Shown here: positions 1 to 6,461 of the stretch, one piece after another
Layout: the number at the start of each line of letters is the position of its first letter
Position numbering within the stretch: position 1 is the first letter of the stretch
DNA from: an uncultured Erysipelotrichaceae bacterium
GTDB lineage: Bacteria; Bacillota_I; Bacilli_A; RF39; UBA660
DNA: 16,366 nt
NCBI GenBank assembly: GCA_902766815.1
Contig: CACXEZ010000053.1
Span: forward strand, 1-16,366
Direction: 5' to 3'
Position numbers and translations under genes: made by a program
The notes under the pieces: generated by a model
What the model was told of the DNA's origin: nothing
What the model saw: only the letters and a program-made list of their open reading frames with translations
The model's database searches: none

Positions 1-129
1 CAATCTTTAAAGTCAGGAGATGTAATTACAATACCTGCAAACATTAAGCATTGGCATGGTGCTAAAAAAGATTCGTGGTTTAGTCATTTAGCAATAGAAG
101 TACCTGGTGAAGATACATCTACAGAATAG
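1..129 (+). CDS. Cupin-domain protein, C-terminal fragment with early TAG stop
   Basis: The frame is open from the first base and encodes the last 42 residues of a small cupin. It contains a GDVITIPANIKHWHG stretch, the second cupin motif, whose His residues normally bind metal, followed by SWFSHLAIEVPGEDTSTE. Relatives that I recall, carboxymuconolactone-decarboxylase-associated cupins, continue past this point with a Trp and then a residue run resembling EPV(S/T)DEEYNKL. Here that tail is present in the same frame after the stop (130-168, reading CEPVSDEEYNKLD, then TAA at 169-171), and the stop TAG at 127-129 sits where a TGG Trp codon is expected. One G-to-A change would explain it. The lost tail is 14 residues beyond the stop codon position and may not destroy the fold. 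The substrate cannot be inferred from this fragment. Confidence 0.75.
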   Translation, partial: QSLKSGDVITIPANIKHWHGAKKDSWFSHLAIEVPGEDTSTE

Positions 130-183
130 TGTGAACCTGTAAGTGACGAAGAGTATAATAAGTTAGATTAAAAGGAGAAAAAT

Positions 184-954
184 ATGATAAAGTACGGAAT
201 AAAGGAACCTTTTATAAAACCCAAAGGGATTAAATTTAGAGATGGACAAGATTCTAATATCGTACTTCCTAAAGTTGCAATCGGAGTTTTTTCTAGACAT
301 TTATTTCAGGATATTATAGAAAAATTTAGTTGTAAAGAAGTGGGGTATATGTCATGCGCTAATTGGGAAAAAAACATTTATATTTTAAATTATAAAGATA
401 CCTTATTAACGATTTTTATGGCAGGAGTTAGTGCACCAATTATTGCTTCTGATATTGAAGAACTACATGCTCAAGGAGTAGAAAAATTTATAATTTATGG
501 TAATTGCGGTGTGCTTGATTCAAAGATTGAAGACTGCTCTATAATCATACCAAATAAAGCATATAGAGATGAAGGCACAAGTTATCATTATATAGAAGAA
601 AGCGAAACAATTGAATTAAATCCAAATTATCAAAAAGAATTTATAAAAATTTTAAATCAACATGGTTTTGAATATATAACTGGAGCAACTTGGACAACCG
701 ATGCATTTTATAGAGAAACTTTAGATAAAATAGAGTACTATAAAAAAATGAACGTAAAAACTGTTGAAATGGAAGGTGCTACTATTGCAGCAGTATGTAA
801 AAAATTAAATATTGAATATTTTACATTTTATTATGCTGGGGATAATTTAGATAGTGTAGAATGGGATAAAAGAAGCCTTGAAGGATTAACAAATTTTGAA
901 AAGAAAAAAGAAGTTACTTTTTTAGCATTAGAATTAGGTAAAGAAATTTCTTAA
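184..954 (+). CDS. Nucleoside phosphorylase family protein (PNP/UDP phosphorylase fold)
   Basis: A 256-residue cytosolic enzyme of the usual length for the PNP_UDP_1 family, which splits nucleosides with phosphate to give a free base and ribose 1-phosphate. Visible motifs are FMAGVSAPIIASDIEEL (residues 79-95), YGNCGVLD (105-112), IPNKAYRDEGTSYHY (122-136), TTDAFYRET (171-179) and the family signature VEMEGATIAAVC (194-205), whose Glu-Met-Glu contacts the ribose in known members. The Asp further on in YYAGDNLD (217-223) is in the position of the base-contacting Asp. The start is ATG preceded by AAAGGAG at 171-177, with a 6-base spacer. It lies just after the cupin tail with no promoter visible between them, so the two are probably co-transcribed. 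Which base it prefers (uridine or purine) cannot be told from sequence alone. Confidence 0.85.
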   Translation: MIKYGIKEPFIKPKGIKFRDGQDSNIVLPKVAIGVFSRHLFQDIIEKFSCKEVGYMSCANWEKNIYILNYKDTLLTIFMAGVSAPIIASDIEELHAQGVEKFIIYGNCGVLDSKIEDCSIIIPNKAYRDEGTSYHYIEESETIELNPNYQKEFIKILNQHGFEYITGATWTTDAFYRETLDKIEYYKKMNVKTVEMEGATIAAVCKKLNIEYFTFYYAGDNLDSVEWDKRSLEGLTNFEKKKEVTFLALELGKEIS

Positions 955-973
955 TAACAATGCAAATATTACA

Positions 974-1004
974 TTAACAAAACAGTGTAAATAAAGAATA
1001 TAAT
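974..1004 (+). promoter_or_regulatory. Possible promoter for the Nudix gene
   Basis: TTAACA at 974-979 and a perfect TATAAT at 999-1004 are separated by 19 bases, two more than ideal. The -10 lies 18 bases before the ATG at 1023, which leaves little room for the GGAG ribosome binding site at 1011-1014. It may be functional, or the Nudix gene may simply be read from upstream. Confidence 0.3.
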
Positions 1005-1022
1005 AAGAATGGAGAATAATAT

Positions 1023-1598
1023 ATGAATCATAAATTATACAAACAAATTTCAGAATATCAACCATATGATGAAAGAGAAAAAATAGATAAAGAGGTAATG
1101 CTAAATTTTATAAAAAGTAATGAAGATGTTTTAACAAGAGATAATAAAGTAGCCCATTTTACAACATCTGCTTGGATTACAAATAAAGAAAGAACAAAAG
1201 TACTTATGATTTATCATAACATATACGATTCATGGGCATGGGTTGGTGGACATGCCGATGGAGATGATGACTTATTTCATGTTATAAATAAAGAAATAGA
1301 AGAAGAAACTGGATTAACAAACATAAAACCACTTATAGAAGGAATATATGGAATAAACATAGTTACTGTTGATAATCATATAAAAAGAGGACATATAGTA
1401 AATTCGCATTTACATTTTGATGTTGAATATTTATTTGAAGCAAACGATAATGATAATATAAGAATAGAAGAAGACGAAAATAGCGGAGTTAAATGGATAA
1501 ATATAGATGAAGTTAATAATTATACAACAGAAGAAAAAATGAAGCCTATTTACAGTCGTCTAACTAAAAAGCTAATTAAGTTAAATAACAAAAGATGA
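1023..1598 (+). CDS. Nudix hydrolase
   Basis: A 191-residue Nudix-superfamily protein, which would hydrolyse a nucleoside-diphosphate-linked substrate in the cytosol using Mg2+ or Mn2+. The Nudix box lies at residues 76-98: Gly76, then Asp82 where the consensus has Glu, then the core KEIEEETGL (90-98) with Lys90 in place of the usual Arg. The metal-binding Glu residues of the REUxEExGU core are kept. A WAWVGGHADGDDD run precedes it and a beta-rich region with HIKRGHIVNSHLHFDVEYLF (126-145) follows, as in many family members. Start is ATG with GGAG at 1011-1014. It forms a metabolic pair with the upstream phosphorylase. Codons are biased to A-ending triplets, unlike the T-ending plus-strand genes after 3.4 kb. 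The exact substrate is unknown. Confidence 0.9.
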   Translation: MNHKLYKQISEYQPYDEREKIDKEVMLNFIKSNEDVLTRDNKVAHFTTSAWITNKERTKVLMIYHNIYDSWAWVGGHADGDDDLFHVINKEIEEETGLTNIKPLIEGIYGINIVTVDNHIKRGHIVNSHLHFDVEYLFEANDNDNIRIEEDENSGVKWINIDEVNNYTTEEKMKPIYSRLTKKLIKLNNKR

Positions 1599-1624
1599 TT
1601 TCTAGTTGATAGGAATCATCTTTT
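1590..1624 (+). terminator. Intrinsic terminator after the Nudix gene
   Basis: Perfect 11-bp inverted arms AAAAGATGATT (1590-1600) and AATCATCTTTT (1614-1624). Three more pairs (one G-U) extend the stem inward, leaving a loop of about 7 bases. The arm begins inside the last codons of the Nudix gene, and the 3' arm ends in a short T tract. Confidence 0.8.
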
Positions 1625-1637
1625 CTAGTTCATTTAA

Positions 1638-1721
1638 TTATTTTTCTAAACAATTTTCATTAAAATAAATATTTTCATCTTCAATATTTAACATAAGTTT
1701 GGTATAATCAGTATGAGTCAT
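1638..1721 (-). pseudogene. N-terminal stub of an ISL3-type transposase
   Basis: A 27-codon reading frame on the minus strand with ATG at 1719-1721, preceded by a GAAAGGA ribosome binding site about 8 bases away, ending at TAA 1638-1640. It encodes MTHTDYTKLMLNIEDENIYF and then NENCLEK. The TKL-LNIED-NI-F---C pattern is what I recall from the first residues of ISL3-family transposases in Firmicutes, which are normally about 400 residues long. Everything after residue 27 is absent, so this is a decayed remnant. The alternative is a genuine small peptide gene, because the ribosome binding site is good. Confidence 0.5.
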
Positions 1722-1803
1722 ATAATCAGATCCTTTCAATGTTTTATTAGACAATTACATTGTATCATAAGTTTCTGGTATGACTCACTTTTATTTTAAT
1801 AAA

Positions 1804-1838
1804 AATAGTGTAAGTGATTTTTACTCACCAACACTATT
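1804..1838. repeat. Hairpin-forming inverted repeat within the IS remnant
   Basis: AATAGTGT (1804-1811) pairs with ACACTATT (1831-1838). An inner GTGA (1814-1817) pairs with TCAC (1825-1828), with a 2-by-2 internal loop between and a 7-base apical loop. It lies between the presumed IS terminus and the transposase start. Such a structure could block read-through transcription into a transposase gene, but no function is demonstrated. Confidence 0.6.
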
Positions 1839-1850
1839 TATTATAGAACC

Positions 1851-1876
1851 AAAACATCAGTTTAAGCTGATGTTTT
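1851..1876 (-). terminator. Bidirectional intrinsic terminator for the sulfatase-fold gene
   Basis: Perfect 10-bp arms AAAACATCAG (1851-1860) and CTGATGTTTT (1867-1876) with a 6-base loop that contains the minus-strand TAA stop (1862-1864). Both strands end the stem in a T run, so it can stop transcription of the minus-strand gene and also anything coming rightward from the IS remnant. Confidence 0.75.
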
Positions 1877-3310
1877 TAATATGTATTTATTATAGTAATT
1901 AGATTTTTTTTGTATTTCTTTATATAACTTGTTGTATCCTATTTCTTCACTTATTGTTTTTTTGTTTGCAAATAGATTTGTTCCAAGTCCTAATCTTTCA
2001 TCTTTAATATTGGCACCTATGCTACTTAGTGTTGTTGGATATATATCAAAGGCTGTGAATTCTCTTTTTTTTGTGTTAATTGCTTCATTTGGTGTATTAA
2101 TAAATAAGTTAAATATTGTTCTTTCATAGGTATTATTCACTTTGTAAAAGTCATTTCTCATTGTTAAGTGATCTCCAGTAATTACTATGGTTGTATTATT
2201 ATAGAATTCTTGTTCTTGAATCCATTTAATAAAGTCATATAGCATGATATCTTCACAATAGAAACTATTGGTGTAATGATCAGGGAATTTGTTTTCACAT
2301 GATTTATCTACATATCCTTCAAAGAAGTGAGTATCAGCAGTTAGTAGGGTGAAATTAAATGGTTCATTATTTTTGGAGATGGATTGTAATTTTGATTTGG
2401 CTATTTCAAATAATTTTTTATCTTCATATCCCCACCATACTTTATAGTTATATGGAATATCTCTGTTATTTTTTGCATATTCATAATCTAGTATTTCATA
2501 GTTGCCATGTTCGGTGAAATATTTTTTTCTTTCACCAAAGTTGGCATCTGATCCTAGTAGTAAATAGTTATTATAACCATTTTCTAATAAAATATCTCCA
2601 AGGGAAGTAGCTCCTTCTAAAAAATTATTATTATTATTTTTAGTTTTGATGTAGATAGGAATTCCTGCTGTTTGAGATATCATGCCGGCGATGGTCCAAT
2701 TAGTGCCATGTAGATTTTTGAATCCTCCTATTTTGTCTGTATTAGAAAAATTAGTATAGGTTAGTGCTAATTTTTCTAAGTTAGGCATATAAGATTCTTT
2801 TTGTATTCCACCATTACTGGTTGTAAAATTACTATTTTCTAAAGATTCTACATAAATATAGATTAGATTTCTTCTTTCATTAAATGTTATGTTTTCTTTG
2901 TTATAGGGTACGTAATATGTTTCATATAGATTAGATTTATTTAGTTGGTTGTATATATAATTGGAGAGTCCTGTTTGTATGCATACCAGTATGATAGAGA
3001 TTATAGCAATACTTATGGAATATTTTTTGATATTAATGGGAAATATATTTATTTTTTTTTCTTTGATGGTAATAGATTTATTTACTTTTATAAATAATGG
3101 TATGCATAGAGAACAAGAGATGATTGTAGTTAGATAAAATAATTTTATATATAAGGATTTTAATGATATTAAATTGAGAGTTGTGGTATTAAATAAATTA
3201 TATAGTAATTGTTCTAGATATGTTGTGTTAAAGAATATTTTTAATTCGTATGTTAAGGAAAACACAAATGATGCTAATATTATTAATAATATATAAAATA
3301 CTTTTTTCAT
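1862..3310 (-). CDS. LTA synthase/MdoB-like phosphoglycerol transferase (sulfatase fold)
   Basis: A 482-residue membrane protein with about three N-terminal hydrophobic segments (roughly 4-22, 56-75 and 96-116) and an extracellular alkaline-phosphatase-superfamily domain from about 148. Landmarks are YVESLEN (154-158 region, Glu155 as metal ligand), GGFKNLHGTNWTIAGM with Thr206 as the likely nucleophile, TADTHFFEGY (324-333), and VITGDHLTM with metal-binding Asp380 and His381. The NWTIAGM...GIP(I/L) spacing matches the E. coli MdoB/OpgB and LTA-synthase type, which moves a glycerol-phosphate group from phosphatidylglycerol to a glycan or polymer. The N-terminal membrane part is shorter than the five helices of LtaS. 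Start ATG at 3308-3310 has AGAAGGTG just upstream, and a good promoter lies at 3333-3361. The acceptor, wall glycan or glycolipid, is inferred from neighbours only. Confidence 0.85.
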   Translation of the reverse strand: MKKVFYILLIILASFVFSLTYELKIFFNTTYLEQLLYNLFNTTTLNLISLKSLYIKLFYLTTIISCSLCIPLFIKVNKSITIKEKKINIFPINIKKYSISIAIISIILVCIQTGLSNYIYNQLNKSNLYETYYVPYNKENITFNERRNLIYIYVESLENSNFTTSNGGIQKESYMPNLEKLALTYTNFSNTDKIGGFKNLHGTNWTIAGMISQTAGIPIYIKTKNNNNNFLEGATSLGDILLENGYNNYLLLGSDANFGERKKYFTEHGNYEILDYEYAKNNRDIPYNYKVWWGYEDKKLFEIAKSKLQSISKNNEPFNFTLLTADTHFFEGYVDKSCENKFPDHYTNSFYCEDIMLYDFIKWIQEQEFYNNTTIVITGDHLTMRNDFYKVNNTYERTIFNLFINTPNEAINTKKREFTAFDIYPTTLSSIGANIKDERLGLGTNLFANKKTISEEIGYNKLYKEIQKKSNYYNKYILKTSA

Positions 3311-3332
3311 GATTACACCTTCTATTTAGTTC

Positions 3333-3361
3333 ATTATAGCATATAATTTTTATTTTGTTAA
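3333..3361 (-). promoter_or_regulatory. Sigma-A-type promoter for the sulfatase-fold gene
   Basis: On the minus strand TTAACA (complement of 3356-3361), a 17-base spacer, then TATAAT (complement of 3333-3338) with a TG one base upstream (extended -10). It is 22 bases before the ATG. It stands back to back with the plus-strand promoter at 3380-3408. Confidence 0.7.
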
Positions 3362-3379
3362 TTTTTTGACTACACAACA

Positions 3380-3408
3380 TTGTGGTTCTTTTTGGCTTGT
3401 GTTATACT
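3380..3408 (+). promoter_or_regulatory. Promoter for the GT-C-like gene at 3429
   Basis: TTGTGG (3380-3385), 17-base spacer, TATACT (3403-3408) preceded by TG at the extended -10 position. The short inverted repeat CACAACATTGTG (3373-3384) overlaps the -35. Because this promoter lies downstream of the TTG at 3366, it supports the ATG at 3429 as the true start. Confidence 0.6.
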
Positions 3409-3428
3409 TAGTGTGTGAGTGTGATAGT

Positions 3429-4907
3429 ATGAAGAATCAATTTAAATTTAGGGTATTAAGTGTTATTTCTATTGTTTTTTTATGTATTGGAGTTACTATT
3501 AAGGAATTTCAAAATGATACCTTTTATGTTATTAAATTGGGTGAGTATATTAATCACCATGGGGTTGATTTATGGGATCATTATAGTTGGGTGGCTAAGT
3601 TATCTTATACTTATCCACATTGGCTTTATGATGTTTTTATCTATTATATTTATCATTATTTTGGATATATGGGTGTTTATGTTAGTAATATTGTTTTATT
3701 TATTATTTTAATATTGGTTGTTTATTATATACATTTAAAGTTACATAAGAATGATTTTATGGCTTCTTTTGTTTCTATTTTATGTGTTGTTTGTTTGTTT
3801 GCTTTTGCCACGGCGAGGGCTCAGTTGCCATCTGCTATTTTATTTTTATTGGAAGTTTATTTTATAGAACAATTGATACAAAGTGGTAAGAATCGTTATA
3901 TTGTTTATTTGATGATTGATTCGTTGTTAGTGGCTAATATACATGGGACATCTTGGTTATTTTATTTTATATTATTTTTACCTTTCTTTGCAGAAGAAGT
4001 TGTTTGTTATATTAGTCATTTAACTTTTTTTAGAAAGAAAAAGTTAAATGATAAGATTTTAGTTTGTAAGATACCTCATATTAAGAAGTTGCTAGTATGT
4101 TTTATATTATGTTTTATGATGGGACTTTTTACTCCTAGTCGGATTTGTTATAGCTATGTTTTTAGAGTTATGATGGGAGATAGTCAGAACTATATTATGG
4201 AGCATGCTCCTTTGATAGTTATCTATAATCCTTGTTTTATTTCGGGAATTTTAGTATTATTAATAGTTTTAATATTTACTAATACTAAAATTTATTTGAG
4301 AGAGATTTTTATGATTGGTGGATTAATTCTTATGAGTTTGATGTCTTGTAGGCATTTGCTTTTCTTTTATTTGATTGCTTCTCTTTATATATCTGTTATT
4401 TGTGTTAGGGCATTAAAGATAAAAAAAGATAGAACTTTAGAAATATTAGGGAATATTATTGTAAGAAGCAAAGTAGTATATTTTTTGATTTTAATTATTA
4501 TAGGTGGATTTTCCTGTTCTAAGTTTTTAGAAAATCAAAAAAAGGACTATGTTCCTCGAAAGGAATATCCTGTTGATGCAGTCTTATTTATTAAAGAAAA
4601 TTTAGATGTAGATAATTTAAAGTTATATAATGATTATAATTTTGGTAGTTATTTGTTATTTGAAGATATTCCTGTGTTTGTAGATAGTAGATGTGATTTA
4701 TATTTAAAAGAGTTTAATGGTCTTAGTTATAGTATTTTTGATGATGCGATTGGTATGGCTCGTAAGTATGAGAAAAAGTTTCGATTTTATGGTGTAGAAT
4801 ATGCCCTTTTGAGTAAAGAAGATATTTTGTATCAGTTACTTGATAAAGATAGTAATTATCAAAATATTTATCATGATAAATATTTTGGGATTTTTAAAAA
4901 GTTATAG
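3429..4907 (+). CDS. Polytopic GT-C-like membrane protein (putative glycosyltransferase)
   Basis: 492 residues from ATG 3429. The frame is open further up to a TTG at 3366, but that codon lies before the promoter. About ten hydrophobic segments are followed by a soluble C-terminal domain of roughly 110 residues. The first loop has the layout D..y.Ik.GeyI..hG...wDhYSW....YtypHWLyD (about residues 30-69), and the soluble part contains LYNDYNFGSYLLF and VFVDSRCDLY (about 399-424). This combination is what I recall from large uncharacterised GT-C-fold membrane proteins that use polyprenyl-phosphate sugars. The reaction and substrate are not established. The ribosome binding site is weak (GTGTGAG-like). 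It converges with the minus-strand GT-C gene: the last six bases are shared, and the two proteins end in FGIFKKL and FGIYKKL. Codons are strongly T-ending. Confidence 0.7.
   Translation: MKNQFKFRVLSVISIVFLCIGVTIKEFQNDTFYVIKLGEYINHHGVDLWDHYSWVAKLSYTYPHWLYDVFIYYIYHYFGYMGVYVSNIVLFIILILVVYYIHLKLHKNDFMASFVSILCVVCLFAFATARAQLPSAILFLLEVYFIEQLIQSGKNRYIVYLMIDSLLVANIHGTSWLFYFILFLPFFAEEVVCYISHLTFFRKKKLNDKILVCKIPHIKKLLVCFILCFMMGLFTPSRICYSYVFRVMMGDSQNYIMEHAPLIVIYNPCFISGILVLLIVLIFTNTKIYLREIFMIGGLILMSLMSCRHLLFFYLIASLYISVICVRALKIKKDRTLEILGNIIVRSKVVYFLILIIIGGFSCSKFLENQKKDYVPRKEYPVDAVLFIKENLDVDNLKLYNDYNFGSYLLFEDIPVFVDSRCDLYLKEFNGLSYSIFDDAIGMARKYEKKFRFYGVEYALLSKEDILYQLLDKDSNYQNIYHDKYFGIFKKL
4860..4887. repeat. 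Perfect 28-nt palindrome inside the gene end
   Basis: Bases 4860-4887 equal their own reverse complement without interruption (14 matching pairs, centre TCATGA at 4871-4876). It starts CAAAATATTTATC and its other half is the exact mirror. It lies in the last coding residues of the plus-strand GT-C gene (NIYHDKYF) and its right end touches the second palindrome at 4884-4925. It could extrude as a cruciform or act in termination; function unknown. Confidence 0.8.
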
Positions 4908-4925
4908 TTTTTTATAGATTCCAAA
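4884..4925 (+). terminator. Overlapping convergent gene ends in a near-palindrome, possible bidirectional terminator
   Basis: TTTGG (4884-4888) pairs with CCAAA (4921-4925), and pairing continues to the centre between 4904 and 4905. Of 21 opposed positions, 16 are Watson-Crick, four are G-U wobbles in the plus-strand RNA and one is a mismatch. Both stop codons lie at the centre (plus TAG 4905-4907; minus TAA, complement of 4902-4904). The inner stem is AAAAA facing TTTTT, so it is not a classical GC stem with a trailing U tract. A termination role is inferred from position. Confidence 0.5.
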
Positions 4926-6296
4926 TGAGTTTTCTGTTTCGGTTATTTGATAGTTTTCCATGATGTATTTATATAATGTTGGAAAACTTTTTTCTAGATT
5001 TTGTCTGTCTTTAATTAATAAAATACAATCTTTTTCTTTTATTTTGTTTAGCATTATTGTTTCTCCATGAGTTCCTACATTTCCGGCAAGGGGAATATCG
5101 AAGTAGTGATGATAGTTATTTAGAGGTAACATATAGGCTATGGAACTATTATCTAATATGTAAGTTTCTTTGTCTTGTTTTTTTACAAATTCTGAAACAT
5201 TTATTATGTTTCTTTTGTTTCCAATGTTTAGGCGTATGAACTTATAGACATTATATTCATTTAGTTTTGGACTCTTAATATATATTTGGGTGGATTTTAT
5301 ATTGATTATGTTTATTGTTATTATAATTCCTAGTAGAATAAGTTCTTTTTGCACTTTTAATTTGAATTTATGATTGTAGATAAATAAGATACTACAAGGA
5401 ATTAGACTTATAATTAAATGAATTGGATCTAGTATTGGATAGTTGATAATTAAGTAAAAGGAAGAGTATACAATTAATATTATATTAATATAGTTTATTT
5501 TATTTTTATGTTTGTATTCTTTTATTATTATAGATATTATGTATAGTATAGAAATAATTAATATTATTAGGCATTTATTACTTAGTTTTGAGTTGAATCC
5601 TTTTAATCCTAAAATTGTTAAATCTATAAAGTCATTTGTTATATGATTGGTTAATAGATAAATGTAGAAAATTGTTAAGATGGTGATCATTCCGATGATT
5701 CTTCCTTTTATTTGGTTATATATTTTTTCTTTATAAATTATTTTATACAAGATTAGAGTCATTATGGATGCTGCTGATGTGATAATTCCGGTTGTTTGTT
5801 TGGTAAGGGTGCTTAATCCTAAGAGAGTTCCAATTAAAATATTTTCTTTTACAGTTTTTTCTTTTTTGATTTCTAAATTAATGATTAATAATAGTAAAAT
5901 TAAATTAAAAAAATTATAATCACTATAGGTAAATATTAATAATAAATAGATGGTTATTATTAAAAATATTTGTCTTTTAAGATCGGGGATATTTATTTTT
6001 TTTAAGATTTTTGATAAGATATGGGTTAAGAATATATATAGTAGAATGTAACTGATTCTGTATATGTATAAGTGTTTTCCAAATATTTTTAAAATTATTC
6101 CATTTATTATGGCATATAATGGTGTAGTGATCATATTAAACTCTTTATAAGGGATTAGGCCATTAGCAAAATTTATGGCATTACTAAAATTCCATAATTC
6201 GTCTAAATTGTTTAATTCACTAGTAAATATTATGATTGCGATCGATAAATAGATTGATATGTTTGATAAGAGTTTATAATATTTATTTTTTTTCAT
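4902..6296 (-). CDS. GT-C-type membrane glycosyltransferase (GT39/ArnT-like)
   Basis: 464 residues with about ten or eleven hydrophobic segments and a soluble C-terminal part from about 345. The first extracytoplasmic loop carries LDELWNFSNAINFANGLIPY with acidic Asp32-Glu33 in the position of the GT-C catalytic or metal-binding residue, then KEFNMITTPLY. A GLSTLTKQTTG run (160-170) is typical of the family. GT-C enzymes of this kind transfer a sugar from a polyprenyl-phosphate donor to a wall or lipid acceptor on the outer face; the acceptor here is unknown. The ATG at 6294-6296 has an AAAGGAG complement at 6309-6315, about 12 bases away, longer than normal. Codons are rich in ATA, TTA and AAA, unlike the T-ending plus-strand genes on either side. 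The C-terminus FGIYKKL matches that of the converging gene. Confidence 0.75.
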   Translation of the reverse strand: MKKNKYYKLLSNISIYLSIAIIIFTSELNNLDELWNFSNAINFANGLIPYKEFNMITTPLYAIINGIILKIFGKHLYIYRISYILLYIFLTHILSKILKKINIPDLKRQIFLIITIYLLLIFTYSDYNFFNLILLLLIINLEIKKEKTVKENILIGTLLGLSTLTKQTTGIITSAASIMTLILYKIIYKEKIYNQIKGRIIGMITILTIFYIYLLTNHITNDFIDLTILGLKGFNSKLSNKCLIILIISILYIISIIIKEYKHKNKINYINIILIVYSSFYLIINYPILDPIHLIISLIPCSILFIYNHKFKLKVQKELILLGIIITINIINIKSTQIYIKSPKLNEYNVYKFIRLNIGNKRNIINVSEFVKKQDKETYILDNSSIAYMLPLNNYHHYFDIPLAGNVGTHGETIMLNKIKEKDCILLIKDRQNLEKSFPTLYKYIMENYQITETENSFGIYKKL

Positions 6297-6334
6297 ATAG
6301 TTTGTGTACTCCTTTCACTTTATATTTATTTTAC

Positions 6335-6363
6335 AATATAAAATAAAAAAAATAAATATGTAA
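6335..6363 (-). promoter_or_regulatory. Putative promoter for the minus-strand GT-C gene
   Basis: On the minus strand TTACAT (complement of 6358-6363), 17-base spacer, TATATT (complement of 6335-6340). Spacing is ideal but the surrounding sequence is almost pure A/T, so chance matches are likely. Confidence 0.4.
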
Positions 6364-6404
6364 GTTAATAGATTTATTTTTCATATTTCGTTGGTTAACT
6401 TTCT

Positions 6405-6432
6405 TTGTTTTTTGTTTTGGGTAATGTATAAT
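6405..6432 (+). promoter_or_regulatory. Promoter for the GtrA-GT2 fusion gene
   Basis: TTGTTT (6405-6410), 16-base spacer, perfect TATAAT (6427-6432). The predicted transcript would begin near 6439, almost on the TTG at 6441, which argues for the downstream ATG at 6462 as start. Confidence 0.5.
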
Positions 6433-6461
6433 TAGTTTAGTTGGATAGATATGGTGATGGT

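Larger units (their letters stand above)
1638..1850 (-). mobile_element. Remnant of one end of an ISL3-like insertion sequence
   Basis: Reading the minus strand from 1850, the segment starts GGTTCTATAATAAATAGTG, similar in style to ISL3-family inverted-repeat ends (GG(T/C)TCTTT...). It then has a leader of about 130 bases with a hairpin (1804-1838), a possible -10 in TGATACAAT, a ribosome binding site and the transposase stub. The other end is missing: the element stops near the Nudix terminator at about 1625-1637. No partner inverted repeat or target duplication was found. Boundaries are approximate. Confidence 0.45.

Noticed and set aside
3366..3428. Upstream in-frame TTG start extending the GT-C-like protein by 21 residues
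   Set aside because: The stretch contains the likely promoter (3380-3408), the residues do not resemble a signal or membrane start, and the ATG at 3429 begins a normal basic-then-hydrophobic N-terminus.
1929..5239. Short plus-strand open frames opposite the sulfatase-fold and GT-C genes, and one out of frame within the 3429 gene
   Set aside because: They overlap genes with clear family motifs and have no start signals.
6441..6461. In-frame TTG start for the GtrA-GT2 protein
   Set aside because: It falls almost on the predicted transcript start, leaving no room for a ribosome binding site; ATG 6462 is seven codons later and fits the GtrA N-terminus.
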